Source of the DNA: Tropicimonas sediminicola
GTDB lineage: Bacteria > Pseudomonadota > Alphaproteobacteria > Rhodobacterales > Rhodobacteraceae
Length of the DNA stretch: 64,000 nucleotides
NCBI RefSeq assembly: GCF_900188335.1
Contig: NZ_FZOY01000002.1
Coordinates: 558,001 to 622,000 of the forward strand
Direction of reading: 5' to 3'
Part shown: positions 1 through 9,556 of the stretch, piece after piece
How positions within the stretch are numbered: position 1 is the stretch's first letter
Layout of the letters: every line of letters begins with the position of its first letter
Program-made: the position numbers and the translations under genes
The notes under the pieces: generated by a model
Told to the model about the DNA's origin: nothing
The model's input: only the letters and a program-made list of their open reading frames with translations
The model's database searches: none

Positions 1-533
1 AGCGGATCGATCTGCTGCTGCTGCACCGCCCCGACCCGATGATGGATCACTACGAGACCGGCCGGGCGCTGGACGAAGCGGTCGCTTCGGGAAAGGTGCG
101 CGCGGTCGGCGTATCGAACTTCCGCCCGCATGACTGGCGGCTGTTGCAGAGCGCGATGGACACGCCGCTCGCCACCAACCAGATCGAGATCAGCCTGCTG
201 GCCAACGCCCCGATGACCAACGGCGACCTCGCTTTCCTGCAGGAACTGGACGTCGCGCCGATGGCCTGGTCCCCGCTCGCGGGCGGCGCGCTGCTGTCCT
301 CGGGGCACAACACGATGAACGAGGCGCTGCGCGCGATCGGCGAACGCGACGGCGTGGAGCCGATGGCGGTGGCGATCTCCTGGCTGCTGGCGCATCCCGC
401 CTGCATCCTGCCGGTTATCGGCACCAACACATTGGAGCGAATCCGTAGGATTCCCGACGCCTTCAAGGTCGACATGGACCGCCAGACGTGGTTCACGCTC
501 TATACCGCCGCGCTCGGGCACGAGGTTCCCTGA
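1..533 (+). CDS. aldo/keto reductase, C-terminal part (gene starts before the window)
   Basis: The reading frame is open from base 3 to a TGA at 531-533, so the true start lies to the left and about 176 residues are visible. The visible part reads LLLLHRPDP, then VRAVGVSNF, MAWSPLAGG and a cofactor-side GTNTLERIR, which together are typical of the C-terminal half of the (beta/alpha)8 aldo/keto reductase fold. This family reduces aldehydes or ketones with NADPH. The active-site His of the family is probably the one in LLHRPDP; the Asp, Tyr and Lys would be in the missing N-terminal half. The substrate cannot be inferred. A flavin reductase gene follows 44 bases downstream on the same strand, so the two may be co-transcribed. 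Confidence 0.85.
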   Translation, partial: RIDLLLLHRPDPMMDHYETGRALDEAVASGKVRAVGVSNFRPHDWRLLQSAMDTPLATNQIEISLLANAPMTNGDLAFLQELDVAPMAWSPLAGGALLSSGHNTMNEALRAIGERDGVEPMAVAISWLLAHPACILPVIGTNTLERIRRIPDAFKVDMDRQTWFTLYTAALGHEVP

Positions 534-577
534 TCCGCACCGGGCGGCGCGTCGAACAGAGCCGGAAGGACCGACAG

Positions 578-1084
578 ATGACCGACAGTTTCGCCCCCGG
601 ACCGGGCCGCGAGCGCGAATACCGCACCGCTCTTGGCGCCTTCGCCACGGGGGTCACCGTCGTCACCTGCCGCGATGCCGACGGGCCACTCGGCTTCACC
701 GCTAACAGCTTCACCAGCGTCTCGCTCGACCCGCCGCTGGTGCTGTGGTCGCCGGCCATCACCTCGCCCCGCCACGACGCCTTCGTCGCGGCGCATGATT
801 TCGCGATCCATGTGCTGGAAGCCCGCCAGCTCGACCTGTCGGAGCGTTTCGCCGCCGAGGCGCGCAATTTCGACGGTATCGACTGGCGCGAGGACGCCCG
901 CGGCGTGCCCGAGATCGCCGGTTGCCTGACCCGGCTGGAGTGCCGGCATTTCGCCGCCCATGGCGCGGGGGACCATACCGTGGTGATCGGCCAGGTGGAC
1001 CGGGTCACCCATACGCCGGGCTCGCCACTCGTCTTCGCGCTCGGCTCCTACGGGCGCTTCTCCCCCAGCCATCCGGGTGACTGA
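578..1084 (+). CDS. flavin reductase family protein (FMN-binding split barrel)
   Basis: The 168-residue product has the layout of flavin reductases that supply reduced flavin to two-component monooxygenases: an N-terminal YRTALGAFATGVTVVT, then GFTANSFTSVSLDPPLVL, and a late GDHTVVIGQV segment. These are the usual flavin-contact strands of the HpaC/NtaB/ActVB-like family. The frame is open further upstream, but the ATG at 578 has a purine-rich ribosome site (GGAAGGA, 564-570) at good spacing and gives a normal family length. No monooxygenase partner lies beside it, so the physiological partner is unknown. It sits between an aldo/keto reductase and a PaaX-type regulator. Confidence 0.85.
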   Translation: MTDSFAPGPGREREYRTALGAFATGVTVVTCRDADGPLGFTANSFTSVSLDPPLVLWSPAITSPRHDAFVAAHDFAIHVLEARQLDLSERFAAEARNFDGIDWREDARGVPEIAGCLTRLECRHFAAHGAGDHTVVIGQVDRVTHTPGSPLVFALGSYGRFSPSHPGD

Positions 1085-1153
1085 GGGGCAGCCGATTTCC
1101 GCCCGGCAAACAGGCACTTGCATACCGGCATCGGCTGGCGGATTGTGCCGCTC

Positions 1154-1975
1154 ATGGACCTGCCGCCGACAGACCCAGTCGCCCCCCTCATCCGATCGCT
1201 GCTTGCCGAAGGGCGGCCGCGGGTCTGGTCGATCATTGTCACGGTTCTGGGCGATGCGGTGGAGCCGCATGGCGGCTGGATCGCCTCCGCGCGGCTGTCC
1301 GAACTGCTCGAACGCGTGGGCATCGCGCCCGGCGCAATGCGGGCGGCGCTGTCGCGACTGGCCGCCGACGGGTGGCTGGAACGCGAGCGGGAGGGCCGGG
1401 CCAGTTTTCACCGCCTGAGCCGCGACCGGTTGAGCGAATACCGCAAGGCCGCGCGTGCGATATATGCCGCGCCCAGAGCGGGCGACATGCAGGACTGGGT
1501 TCTGACGATCGGGGTGGCGCCCGATGCGCGCGGCGGGTTGCTGCTCGCGCCGGGCACGGTGCTCTGGCCGGCCGAGGCCGCCCCGAAGAAGGGGGCCGGG
1601 CTCCGCATCACCGGCAAGCTCGACCTCTCGGGCAGCATCCCGCTTCCACGACAGCACCTCGACGCCCGCCGCCGGATGCGCAGCGACCTCGCCGCTCTCG
1701 ACGCTTTCCCCGCCGACCTCGCCCCGCTCGACGCCATGGCGGCGCGACTGCTGCTCCTGCACCGCTGGCGGCGGCTGGTGCTGAAGTTCCCGGATCTGCC
1801 CGCCGGGGTCGACCCGACCGGCGACACCGACCTGCGCCGGATGGTGGCCGTGCACTACCGCCGCTTGCTGCCCGCCTCGGAGCGCTGGCTGGCGGAGGCC
1901 GGCCCGGGGTTCGACGCCCTGCCCCCCGCCGCGACCGGCGCCGAGCCCTTCACCCGCTTCACGCAGCCTGCCTGA
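1154..1975 (+). CDS. PaaX-family transcriptional regulator
   Basis: The product (273 residues from the ATG at 1154; an in-frame ATG at 1118 would add 12) matches the PaaX family. An N-terminal winged-helix region (about residues 10-80) contains GAMRAALSRLAADGWLERER, followed by the family middle domain (MQDWVLTIG) and a helical C-terminal part containing LLLHRWRRLVLKFPDLP. PaaX proteins are repressors that release DNA on binding an aryl-CoA such as phenylacetyl-CoA. No paa catabolic genes are nearby, so the regulated genes are not obvious; the flavin reductase upstream or the glycogen genes downstream are possibilities only. The family call is firm, the ligand is not. Confidence 0.85.
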   Translation: MDLPPTDPVAPLIRSLLAEGRPRVWSIIVTVLGDAVEPHGGWIASARLSELLERVGIAPGAMRAALSRLAADGWLEREREGRASFHRLSRDRLSEYRKAARAIYAAPRAGDMQDWVLTIGVAPDARGGLLLAPGTVLWPAEAAPKKGAGLRITGKLDLSGSIPLPRQHLDARRRMRSDLAALDAFPADLAPLDAMAARLLLLHRWRRLVLKFPDLPAGVDPTGDTDLRRMVAVHYRRLLPASERWLAEAGPGFDALPPAATGAEPFTRFTQPA

Positions 1976-2160
1976 ATTCACGGCAGCGGGCGCCCGGGCG
2001 GCGTTGTGCCGTGAGCGATTCCGCAACAGCCCTGCTCCGTTGGGCGGGGCGGCGGCCCTGTGGACGCGGCCGGGGTTGCGCCGGTTCGGTGGCTCGGGAA
2101 TAACCTCGCTGAACGACACGTGCCGCCCTCCCCTCCTGTGGCACCAACCGAGGACGACAG
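1976..2160 (+). promoter_or_regulatory. intergenic region before the glycogen operon, weak promoter candidate
   Basis: These 185 bases separate the PaaX gene from glgP. CACGGCA (1979-1985) pairs with TGCCGTG (2007-2013) around a GC-rich interior, but no T-run follows, so it is only a possible terminator. A weak sigma-70-like pair is TTGCGC (2076-2081) and AATAAC (2099-2104), 17 bases apart. The ribosome site for glgP is AGGA at 2151-2154. As the first gap large enough for a promoter before seven co-directional genes, this is the likely control region of the operon; the exact promoter is uncertain. Confidence 0.3.
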
Positions 2161-4554
2161 ATGACACCCGCCCAGATGAAAGACGCGATCCTCCATCACC
2201 TTGTCTACACGCTCGGCAAGGACGCTGCGCACGCGCAGACCTATGACTGGCGGATGGCCCTGTCCTTCGCCGTCCGCGACAAGATCGTCGATCGCTGGTT
2301 CGAGGCCACCCGCCGCACCTACGCCGGCCAGCACAAGCGGGTCTACTACCTGTCGATGGAGTTCCTGATCGGCCGCCTGCTGAAGGACGCGATCATCAAC
2401 ATGCGCCTCGAGGAGGCGGCGATCGACGCGCTGCAGGAGCTCAAGGTCGACTACCAGGCGATCCTCGAGGACGAACCGGATGCCGCGCTCGGCAACGGCG
2501 GCCTCGGACGGCTCGCGGCCTGTTTCATGGAATCGATGTCGACCATCGGTTGCCCGGCCATGGGCTACGGCATCCGCTACGAGAACGGCCTGTTCCGCCA
2601 GCGCTTCGAGAACGGCCGGCAGGTGGAGGAGCCCGAAGACTGGCTGAGCCAGCGCCACGCCTGGGAATTCGAGCGCCCCGAAGTTTCCATCGACATCGGC
2701 TTCGGCGGCCACGTCCAGGAGATCGGCAAGCGGGCGAACTGGTATCCCTCCGAAATGCTGATCGCGATGGGCCACGACACGCCGATCATCGGCTGGCGGG
2801 GCCGCTGGGGCAACACGCTGCGCCTTTGGGAAGCTCGGCCGATGCACGGCTTCGACCTGCAGCGCTTCAACCGCGGGGATTACGCCGCCGCCGCCGAGCC
2901 CGAGGCGCTGGCGCGCACGCTCTCCCGCGTGCTCTACCCCGACGACACGACCGAACAGGGCAAGGAGCTGCGGCTCAAGCAGGAATTCTTCTTCACCTCC
3001 GCGAGCCTGCGCGACATCCTGCGCCGCTTCGAGAGCGAGTACGACGACCTGAGGCTGCTGCCCAAGAAGGCCGCGATCCAGATGAACGACACCCACCCGG
3101 CCATCGCCGGGCCGGAGCTGGTGCGCCTGCTGGTGGACGAGCGCGGGATCGATTTCGAGGAAGCCGTCGGCATCGCCCGCAATACGCTCTCCTACACCAA
3201 CCACACGCTGCTGCCAGAGGCGCTGGAACGCTGGGACGAGGGCCTGATGGGCCGCCTCCTGCCCCGCCACCTGCAGCTCATCTTCCGTATCAACGAGCTG
3301 CACATGAAGGACGTGGGCACCCGCAAGGTGACCGCGGTGGACGACGGGCACGTCAAGATGGGCGAGCTCAGCTTCATCATGGCGCACCGGGTCAACGGCG
3401 TGTCGGCGCTGCACACCGAGCTGATGAAATCGACGGTCTTCAAGGACCTGCACGAGCTGCACCCCAACCGCATCGTCAACGAGACCAACGGCGTCACCCC
3501 GCGCCGCTGGCTGCTGTCGTGCAACCCGCGGCTGTCGACGCTGATCACCGACGCGATCGGTGACGACTGGGTCGACGACCTGGAGCAGCTCGAGAAGCTC
3601 GAGCCCCATATCGACGACGCGGCCTTCCTCGAGAGCTACGCCGCTGCCAAGCGGCAGAACAAGAACGACCTCGCGAACTGGATCGCCGAGAAGCTCGAAG
3701 TCGGCATCGACCCCGAGGCCATCTTCGACGTGCAGATCAAGCGGATCCACGAATACAAGCGCCAGCACCTGAACCTGCTGGAGACCATCGCCCACTGGCT
3801 GGAGATCCGAGACAACCCCAACCAGGGCTGGGTGCCGCGCGTGAAGATCTTCGGCGGCAAGGCGGCGCCGGGCTATGTCTTCGCCAAGGAGATCGTGCGC
3901 CTGACCAACGACGTCGCCAAGGTGCTCAACAGCGACCCGCTGACCTCGCGCTATCTCAAGGTGGTCTACCCCCCGAACTACAACGTGAGCCTCGCCGAGA
4001 AGCTGATACCGGCCTCCGACCTCAGCGAGCAGATCTCGACCGCCGGCAAGGAAGCCTCGGGCACCGGCAACATGAAGTTCGCCCTCAACGGCGCGCTGAC
4101 CATCGGCACGCTTGACGGCGCCAACGTCGAGATCCGCGAGCACGTGAAGCCGGAGAACTTCTTCCTCTTCGGCATGACCGCCGACGAGGTGATGGAGCGC
4201 CGCAGGATCGGCGGCCATGCCGGCCAGGCGATCGCCGCCGACCCGCGCCTCGCCCGCGCCATCGAGGCGATCCGCGCCGGCCGCTTCAGCCCCGACGACC
4301 CCGGGCGTTATCACGGTATCGTCGACAACCTCGTGCACCACGACTACTTCGTCGTCTGTTCCGACTTCACCGATTACTGGCGGGCGCAGCGCGAGGTCGA
4401 CACGGCCTTTGCCGCGCCGAAGGACTGGGCGCGGATGGCGGCGTTCAACACCGCCCGGTCGGGCTGGTTCAGCTCCGACCGGACAATCCGCGGCTACATG
4501 GCGGATGTCTGGCACGCCGAGGCCGCGCCAACGGTCGAAGACGCCGCAGGCTGA
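2161..4554 (+). CDS. glgP: glycogen phosphorylase
   Basis: The 797-residue protein is full length for this family (about 800-840). It removes glucose units from the non-reducing ends of glycogen with phosphate, giving glucose 1-phosphate. It begins with the expected YYLSMEFLIGRLL segment (about residue 62), has ALGNGGLGRLAACFMES, and carries the pyridoxal-phosphate site EASGTGNMKFALNG with the cofactor lysine at K639. It is the first gene of the glycogen cluster, 43 bases before glgB. Its glucose 1-phosphate can be drawn off by the pgm at the end of the cluster, so synthesis and breakdown enzymes appear to be expressed together. Confidence 0.97.
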   Translation: MTPAQMKDAILHHLVYTLGKDAAHAQTYDWRMALSFAVRDKIVDRWFEATRRTYAGQHKRVYYLSMEFLIGRLLKDAIINMRLEEAAIDALQELKVDYQAILEDEPDAALGNGGLGRLAACFMESMSTIGCPAMGYGIRYENGLFRQRFENGRQVEEPEDWLSQRHAWEFERPEVSIDIGFGGHVQEIGKRANWYPSEMLIAMGHDTPIIGWRGRWGNTLRLWEARPMHGFDLQRFNRGDYAAAAEPEALARTLSRVLYPDDTTEQGKELRLKQEFFFTSASLRDILRRFESEYDDLRLLPKKAAIQMNDTHPAIAGPELVRLLVDERGIDFEEAVGIARNTLSYTNHTLLPEALERWDEGLMGRLLPRHLQLIFRINELHMKDVGTRKVTAVDDGHVKMGELSFIMAHRVNGVSALHTELMKSTVFKDLHELHPNRIVNETNGVTPRRWLLSCNPRLSTLITDAIGDDWVDDLEQLEKLEPHIDDAAFLESYAAAKRQNKNDLANWIAEKLEVGIDPEAIFDVQIKRIHEYKRQHLNLLETIAHWLEIRDNPNQGWVPRVKIFGGKAAPGYVFAKEIVRLTNDVAKVLNSDPLTSRYLKVVYPPNYNVSLAEKLIPASDLSEQISTAGKEASGTGNMKFALNGALTIGTLDGANVEIREHVKPENFFLFGMTADEVMERRRIGGHAGQAIAADPRLARAIEAIRAGRFSPDDPGRYHGIVDNLVHHDYFVVCSDFTDYWRAQREVDTAFAAPKDWARMAAFNTARSGWFSSDRTIRGYMADVWHAEAAPTVEDAAG

Positions 4555-4597
4555 GGTCTTTGCTTGCGGAAGTGGTGCGAAGGAGTAGCCTGAGGTC

Positions 4598-6814
4598 ATG
4601 ATGACCGACGCCTCCGCTCCCCACCCGCAAGCGCCGCTGTCCCACGAGACGGCACAGCAGATCGCCCATGGCGCGCTGCACGATCCCTTTGCGATCCTTG
4701 GCCCGCAGGACCACGCGGGCCAGGTCTGGGTCACGGCCTACGACCCCGGCGCCAGCGCCTTGGAAGCGGTGATGGACGGCACCGGCCACCCGCTGCAGCC
4801 GGTCGATGGCGTGCCCGGGGTGTTCTGCGGCCCCGTACCGGCCCGCGCGCCCTACATGCTGCGCGGCCGCAACGCTGCCGGCGAGACCTGGGAGCACGAG
4901 GACCCCTATCGCTTCGGCCCGGTGATCGGCGAGATGGACGAATACCTGCTCGCCGAAGGCACCCACCAGCGCGTCTGGAAGGTGCTCGGTGCCCACGTGA
5001 TGGATCACGAAGGCGTTCGCGGCACCCATTTCGCGGTCTGGGCACCGAATGCACGGCGGGTCTCCGTCGTCTGCGACTACAATTCCTGGGACGGCCGCCG
5101 CAATCCGATGCGGCTGCGCGGCTCCACCGGGGTCTGGGAGATCTTCATCCCCGGCATCGGCGAGGGCGCGGCCTACAAGTACGAACTGATCGGCGCCCAG
5201 GGGCAGCTGATGGCGCAGAAGGCCGACCCGGTCGGCTTCGGCTCGCAGCATCCGCCCGAGACGGCGAGCGTGGTGCGCGACATTGCCGGCTACGGCTGGC
5301 ACGACGGCAAGTGGATGAAGTCCCGCTCCGCCAGCAACGCCCATGATGCCCCGATCTCGGTCTACGAGGTGCACCTCGGCTCCTGGAAGCGGATCGCCGA
5401 AGAAGGCAACCGCCCGCTCTCCTACAAGGAGGCGGCCGTCGAGCTGGTCGGCTATGCCAGGGACATGGGGTTCACCCATATCGAGTTCCTGCCGATCAGC
5501 GAGCACCCGTTCGACGGCTCCTGGGGCTACCAGCCGATCGGGCTCTTTGCGCCGACGATCCGCCACGGGCCTCCGCACGAGTTCCGCGACCTCGTCGATG
5601 CCGCGCACAAGGCCGGGCTCGGGGTGATCCTCGACTGGGTGCCGGGGCATTTCCCGGCCGACGTGCACGGGCTGGCGCAGTTCGATGGCACCGCGCTCTA
5701 CGAGCACGCCGACCCGCGGGAAGGGTTCCACCAGGACTGGAACACGATGATCTACAACTTCGGCCGCACCGAGGTTGCCAACTTCCTGATCTCCAACGCT
5801 CTGTATTGGCTGGAGGAATACCACGTCGACGGGCTGCGCGTGGATGCCGTGGCCTCGATGCTCTATCGCGACTATTCCCGCGAGGAGGGCCAGTGGATCC
5901 CCAACAAGGACGGCGGCCGCGAGAATTACGAGGCGATCAGCCTGCTCCAGCGCACCAACATGATATGCTACGGCGAGGTGCCCGGCATCCTGACCGCGGC
6001 GGAGGAAAGCACCTCCTTCCCCGGCGTTTCCAAGCCGGTCGACGCCGGCGGGCTCGGCTTCGGCTTCAAGTGGAACATGGGCTGGATGAACGACACGCTC
6101 GACTACATCGAGCGCGAGCCGGTCCACCGAAAGCACCATCACCACCAGATGACCTTCGGCATCCACTACGCCTTCAGCGAAAACTTCATCCTGCCGATCA
6201 GCCATGACGAGGTGGTGCACGGCAAGGGCTCGATGCTCACCAAGATGCCGGGGCTGGAGGGCGACAAGTTCGCCAACCTGCGCGCCTATTACGGCTTCAT
6301 GTGGGGGCATCCGGGCAAGAAGCTGCTCTTCATGGGCTGCGAGATCGCCCAGTGGTCGGAGTGGAACTACAAGGACCAGATCGACTGGAAGGCCGCGGAG
6401 TATCACACCCATGCCGGGGTGCAGCGGCTGGTCAGGGATCTCAACCATCTCTACCGCGAAACCCCGAGCCTCTATCTCAAGGATTGCGAACCGGGCGGCT
6501 TCGAATGGCTCGAGGCCAACGACATGGACAATTCGATCTATGCCTGGGTGCGCCGAGGCGGGCCCGGAGACCCGCCGGCGGTCGTGGTGTGCAACTTCAC
6601 GCCGGTGGAACGCAGCGGCTATCGCGTGGGCCTCCCCCTGCCGGGGCGGTGGCGCGAGGCGCTCAACACCGATGCCGAGCCCTATGGCGGACAGGGGCGC
6701 GGCAACATGGGGAGCGTGACCACGGAGGAGAAGGACTGGCACGGTCAGGATCACTCCGCGCCGCTGACACTGCCGCCGCTGTCGACGATCATCCTGGTTC
6801 ACGACGAGGACTGA
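4598..6814 (+). CDS. glgB: 1,4-alpha-glucan branching enzyme
   Basis: This 738-residue GH13 enzyme introduces alpha-1,6 branches into glycogen. The N-terminal CBM48-type region contains HFAVWAPNARRVSVVCDYN, and the catalytic barrel has all three expected acids: nucleophile D416 in GLRVDAVASM, general acid E469 in AEESTSFPGVS, and D537 in ISHDEVVHGKGS. Length matches the usual 720-740. Two ATG codons stand next to each other (4598 and 4601). It lies 43 bases after glgP and 40 bases before glgC. Confidence 0.97.
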   Translation: MMTDASAPHPQAPLSHETAQQIAHGALHDPFAILGPQDHAGQVWVTAYDPGASALEAVMDGTGHPLQPVDGVPGVFCGPVPARAPYMLRGRNAAGETWEHEDPYRFGPVIGEMDEYLLAEGTHQRVWKVLGAHVMDHEGVRGTHFAVWAPNARRVSVVCDYNSWDGRRNPMRLRGSTGVWEIFIPGIGEGAAYKYELIGAQGQLMAQKADPVGFGSQHPPETASVVRDIAGYGWHDGKWMKSRSASNAHDAPISVYEVHLGSWKRIAEEGNRPLSYKEAAVELVGYARDMGFTHIEFLPISEHPFDGSWGYQPIGLFAPTIRHGPPHEFRDLVDAAHKAGLGVILDWVPGHFPADVHGLAQFDGTALYEHADPREGFHQDWNTMIYNFGRTEVANFLISNALYWLEEYHVDGLRVDAVASMLYRDYSREEGQWIPNKDGGRENYEAISLLQRTNMICYGEVPGILTAAEESTSFPGVSKPVDAGGLGFGFKWNMGWMNDTLDYIEREPVHRKHHHHQMTFGIHYAFSENFILPISHDEVVHGKGSMLTKMPGLEGDKFANLRAYYGFMWGHPGKKLLFMGCEIAQWSEWNYKDQIDWKAAEYHTHAGVQRLVRDLNHLYRETPSLYLKDCEPGGFEWLEANDMDNSIYAWVRRGGPGDPPAVVVCNFTPVERSGYRVGLPLPGRWREALNTDAEPYGGQGRGNMGSVTTEEKDWHGQDHSAPLTLPPLSTIILVHDED

Positions 6815-6854
6815 GAAGCGCCCGTAGAAAGACATTGAGGGAGGGAAACCAACC

Positions 6855-8123
6855 ATGCCGAATTCACATGTGAGACTGTCTTCGAGGGCGATGGCCTTTG
6901 TGCTGGCCGGGGGACGGGGCAGCCGCCTCAAGGAACTGACCGACAACCGCGCCAAGCCCGCGGTCTACTTCGGCGGCAAGAGCCGCATCATCGACTTCGC
7001 GCTCTCCAACGCGCTCAACTCCGGCATCCGAAAGATGGCGATCGCCACCCAGTACAAGGCGCATTCGCTGATCCGGCACTGCCAGCGCGGCTGGAACTTC
7101 TTCCGCGCCGAGCGCAACGAATATCTCGACATCCTGCCGGCCTCGCAAAGGACGGGCGGCGAGAACTGGTACATGGGCACCGCCGACGCGGTGACCCAGA
7201 ACATCGACATCATCGACAGCTACAACATCGACTACATCCTGATCCTCGCCGGCGACCACATCTACAAGATGGACTACGAGATGATGCTGCAGCAGCACGT
7301 CGACTCGGGCGCCGACGTCACCATCGGCTGCCTGACTGTGCCGCGGGAAGAGGCCAGCGCCTTCGGCGTGATGGACGTGGACGCCGCCGGGCGCATCATC
7401 AGCTTCCTCGAAAAGCCGGCCGATCCGCCGGGCACGCCGGACGACCCCACTGTCACGCTCGCCTCGATGGGGATCTACGTCTTCAACTGGAAGTTCCTGC
7501 GCGAAATCCTGATCGAGGATTCCGAGAACCCGAACTCCAGCCACGATTTCGGCAACGACATCATCCCGAAGCTCGTGAAGGGCGGCAAGGCCGTCGCCCA
7601 CCGCTTCACCGACAGCTGCGTGAAATCCACCCCCGATGCCCCGGCCTACTGGCGCGACGTCGGCACGGTGGACGCTTTCTGGAAGGCCAATATCGATCTC
7701 ACCGACTTCACGCCGGAACTCGACCTGTGGGATCACGAATGGCCGATCTGGACCTATTCGGAATCCGTCCCCCCGGCCAAGTTCATCCATGACGAGGCCG
7801 ACCGGCGCGGCACCGCAGTGTCGTCGATGGTCTCGGGCGGTTGCATCATCTCGGGCACCGAGGTCCGCAATTCGCTTCTTTTCACCATGGTGCGCTCCAA
7901 TTCCTTCTCGGTACTGGATCGTGCGGTCGTGCTGCCGTATGTCACGATCAACCGCCATGCGCGGCTGAAGAATTGCGTGATCGACCGCGGCGTGGTCATC
8001 CCCGAGAGGCTCATCGTGGGCGAGGATCCCGAGGAAGACGCCAAGTGGTTCCGGGTCTCCGGCAAGGGGATCACGCTGATCACGCAGGACATGCTCGATA
8101 GAAGGGAAGCCGCGCTCTCATGA
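6855..8123 (+). CDS. glgC: glucose-1-phosphate adenylyltransferase (ADP-glucose pyrophosphorylase)
   Basis: The 422-residue protein makes ADP-glucose from glucose 1-phosphate and ATP, the committed and usually allosterically controlled step of bacterial glycogen synthesis. The nucleotide-binding signature GGRGSR is at residues 19-24 and is followed by the activator-region lysine in [26 protein letters not shown] and [11 protein letters not shown] mark the substrate site, and a left-handed beta-helix-type C-terminus contains [17 protein letters not shown]. Translation starts at the ATG after a GGGAGGG purine stretch. Its stop overlaps the glgA start by four bases (ATGA, 8120-8123), indicating translational coupling. 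Confidence 0.97.
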   Translation: MPNSHVRLSSRAMAFVLAGGRGSRLKELTDNRAKPAVYFGGKSRIIDFALSNALNSGIRKMAIATQYKAHSLIRHCQRGWNFFRAERNEYLDILPASQRTGGENWYMGTADAVTQNIDIIDSYNIDYILILAGDHIYKMDYEMMLQQHVDSGADVTIGCLTVPREEASAFGVMDVDAAGRIISFLEKPADPPGTPDDPTVTLASMGIYVFNWKFLREILIEDSENPNSSHDFGNDIIPKLVKGGKAVAHRFTDSCVKSTPDAPAYWRDVGTVDAFWKANIDLTDFTPELDLWDHEWPIWTYSESVPPAKFIHDEADRRGTAVSSMVSGGCIISGTEVRNSLLFTMVRSNSFSVLDRAVVLPYVTINRHARLKNCVIDRGVVIPERLIVGEDPEEDAKWFRVSGKGITLITQDMLDRREAALS

Positions 8124-9556
8124 AGGTCCTCTCCGTCGCCTCGGAAATCGCCCCTCTGATCAAGACCGGCGGGCTGGCCGACGTGGCCGGCGCGCTGCCG
8201 GCCGCGCTCAAGGCACAAGGCGTCGAGATGCGCACCCTGGTCCCCGGCTATCCGGCGGTTCTCGATGCGCTCGGCGAGGGACGGCAGGTGATCACCGATG
8301 GCGACCTCTACGGCGGCCCGGCGCAGGTGGTGTTCGGAATGGCCGCGGGGCTGGAGCTTTACGTGCTCGACGCGGCCCACCTGTTCTACCGCGAGGGCGG
8401 CCCCTACGCGGCGCCGGACGGGTACGATTGGTGGGACAATGCCGAACGTTTCGCGGCGCTCTGCTGGATGGGCGCGCGGCTTTGTGCCGAGGGGCAACTG
8501 CACGGCTGGAAACCCGACGTCCTGCAGGCCCACGACTGGCAGGGCGGCCTCGCGCCTGTCTACCTGCAGCGGATGGGGGCGGCGCATCACACCGGCTCGG
8601 TGATGACGATCCACAACATCGCCTTCACCGGCTCGGCCGGGGCCGACATGGTCCACCGCCTGCGCCTGCCGATGCAGGGCTACAACGCCGGTGGCTACGA
8701 GTTCTACGGCCGGATCTCGGCGCTCAAGGCCGGCATCTCCTATGCCGACAAGGTCAACACGGTCAGCCCGACCTATGCGAAGGAGCTGACGACCGAAGCC
8801 TTCGGCATGGGGTTCGACGGCACGCTCAAGTACAAGGGCAAGGATTTCACCGGCATCCTGAACGGCATCGACACCGATGCCTGGAACCCGGAGACCGACC
8901 CGAACATCGCCACCTACAAGGCGCCGCGCGCCAAGACCAGGGCGCGCGAGGCGCTGATCGCAGAGATGGGGCTCGATTCCGACGGCGGGCCGCTCTGCGT
9001 GGTGGTCTCGCGGCTCACCGAGCAGAAGGGGCTCGACCTGCTGCTGGCCGCCCTGCCCCGGCTGATCGAGCGCGGCGGCCAGCTCGCCCTGCTCGGTTCC
9101 GGCAACCCGTGGCTCGAAAGCCAGTTCCTGGCCGCGGCGGGCAGCCATCCCGGGCGCGTGGCAGTCCGGATCGGCTATGACGAGCCGCTCTCGCACCGGA
9201 TCATCGCCGGCGGCGACGCGATCCTGGTGCCGTCGCGCTTCGAACCCTGCGGGCTGACCCAGCTTTACGGGCTGCGCTATGGCACGGTTCCGGTGGTCGC
9301 AAAGACCGGGGGCCTTGCCGACACCGTTATCCCGGCGACGGTCGCGACGACCACGGCGAAGGTCGCCACCGGCATCCAGCACGCCCCGGACAGCGTCGAG
9401 GCGCTGGAAGACGCCATCGACACGCTCTGCGACCTCTGGGCCGACCCCAAGGCCTACCAGCAGATGCAGCGCAACGGCATGAAGTTCCCGGTCGGTTGGG
9501 ACACATCGGCCGCCGCCTATGCGGCCCTGTTTGCAGAGGCGGCAAAACACCCGTGA
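8120..9556 (+). CDS. glgA: glycogen synthase (ADP-glucose-dependent)
   Basis: The 478-residue GT5 enzyme elongates glycogen from ADP-glucose. The sugar-nucleotide motif KTGGL is at residues 15-19 of the N-terminal domain, and the C-terminal domain carries the catalytic loop [17 protein letters not shown] with E375. TIHNIAFTG and SPTYAKEL are further family landmarks. Length matches the usual 470-490. The start codon overlaps the glgC stop and its own stop overlaps a GTG start for glgX (GTGA, 9553-9556), so glgC-glgA-glgX are very probably translated as a coupled unit. Confidence 0.97.
   Translation: MKVLSVASEIAPLIKTGGLADVAGALPAALKAQGVEMRTLVPGYPAVLDALGEGRQVITDGDLYGGPAQVVFGMAAGLELYVLDAAHLFYREGGPYAAPDGYDWWDNAERFAALCWMGARLCAEGQLHGWKPDVLQAHDWQGGLAPVYLQRMGAAHHTGSVMTIHNIAFTGSAGADMVHRLRLPMQGYNAGGYEFYGRISALKAGISYADKVNTVSPTYAKELTTEAFGMGFDGTLKYKGKDFTGILNGIDTDAWNPETDPNIATYKAPRAKTRAREALIAEMGLDSDGGPLCVVVSRLTEQKGLDLLLAALPRLIERGGQLALLGSGNPWLESQFLAAAGSHPGRVAVRIGYDEPLSHRIIAGGDAILVPSRFEPCGLTQLYGLRYGTVPVVAKTGGLADTVIPATVATTTAKVATGIQHAPDSVEALEDAIDTLCDLWADPKAYQQMQRNGMKFPVGWDTSAAAYAALFAEAAKHP

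Noticed and set aside
1979-2013. Intrinsic terminator after the PaaX gene
   Set aside because: CACGGCA/TGCCGTG can pair, but the loop is long and no T-run follows, so it is noted only as part of the intergenic region.
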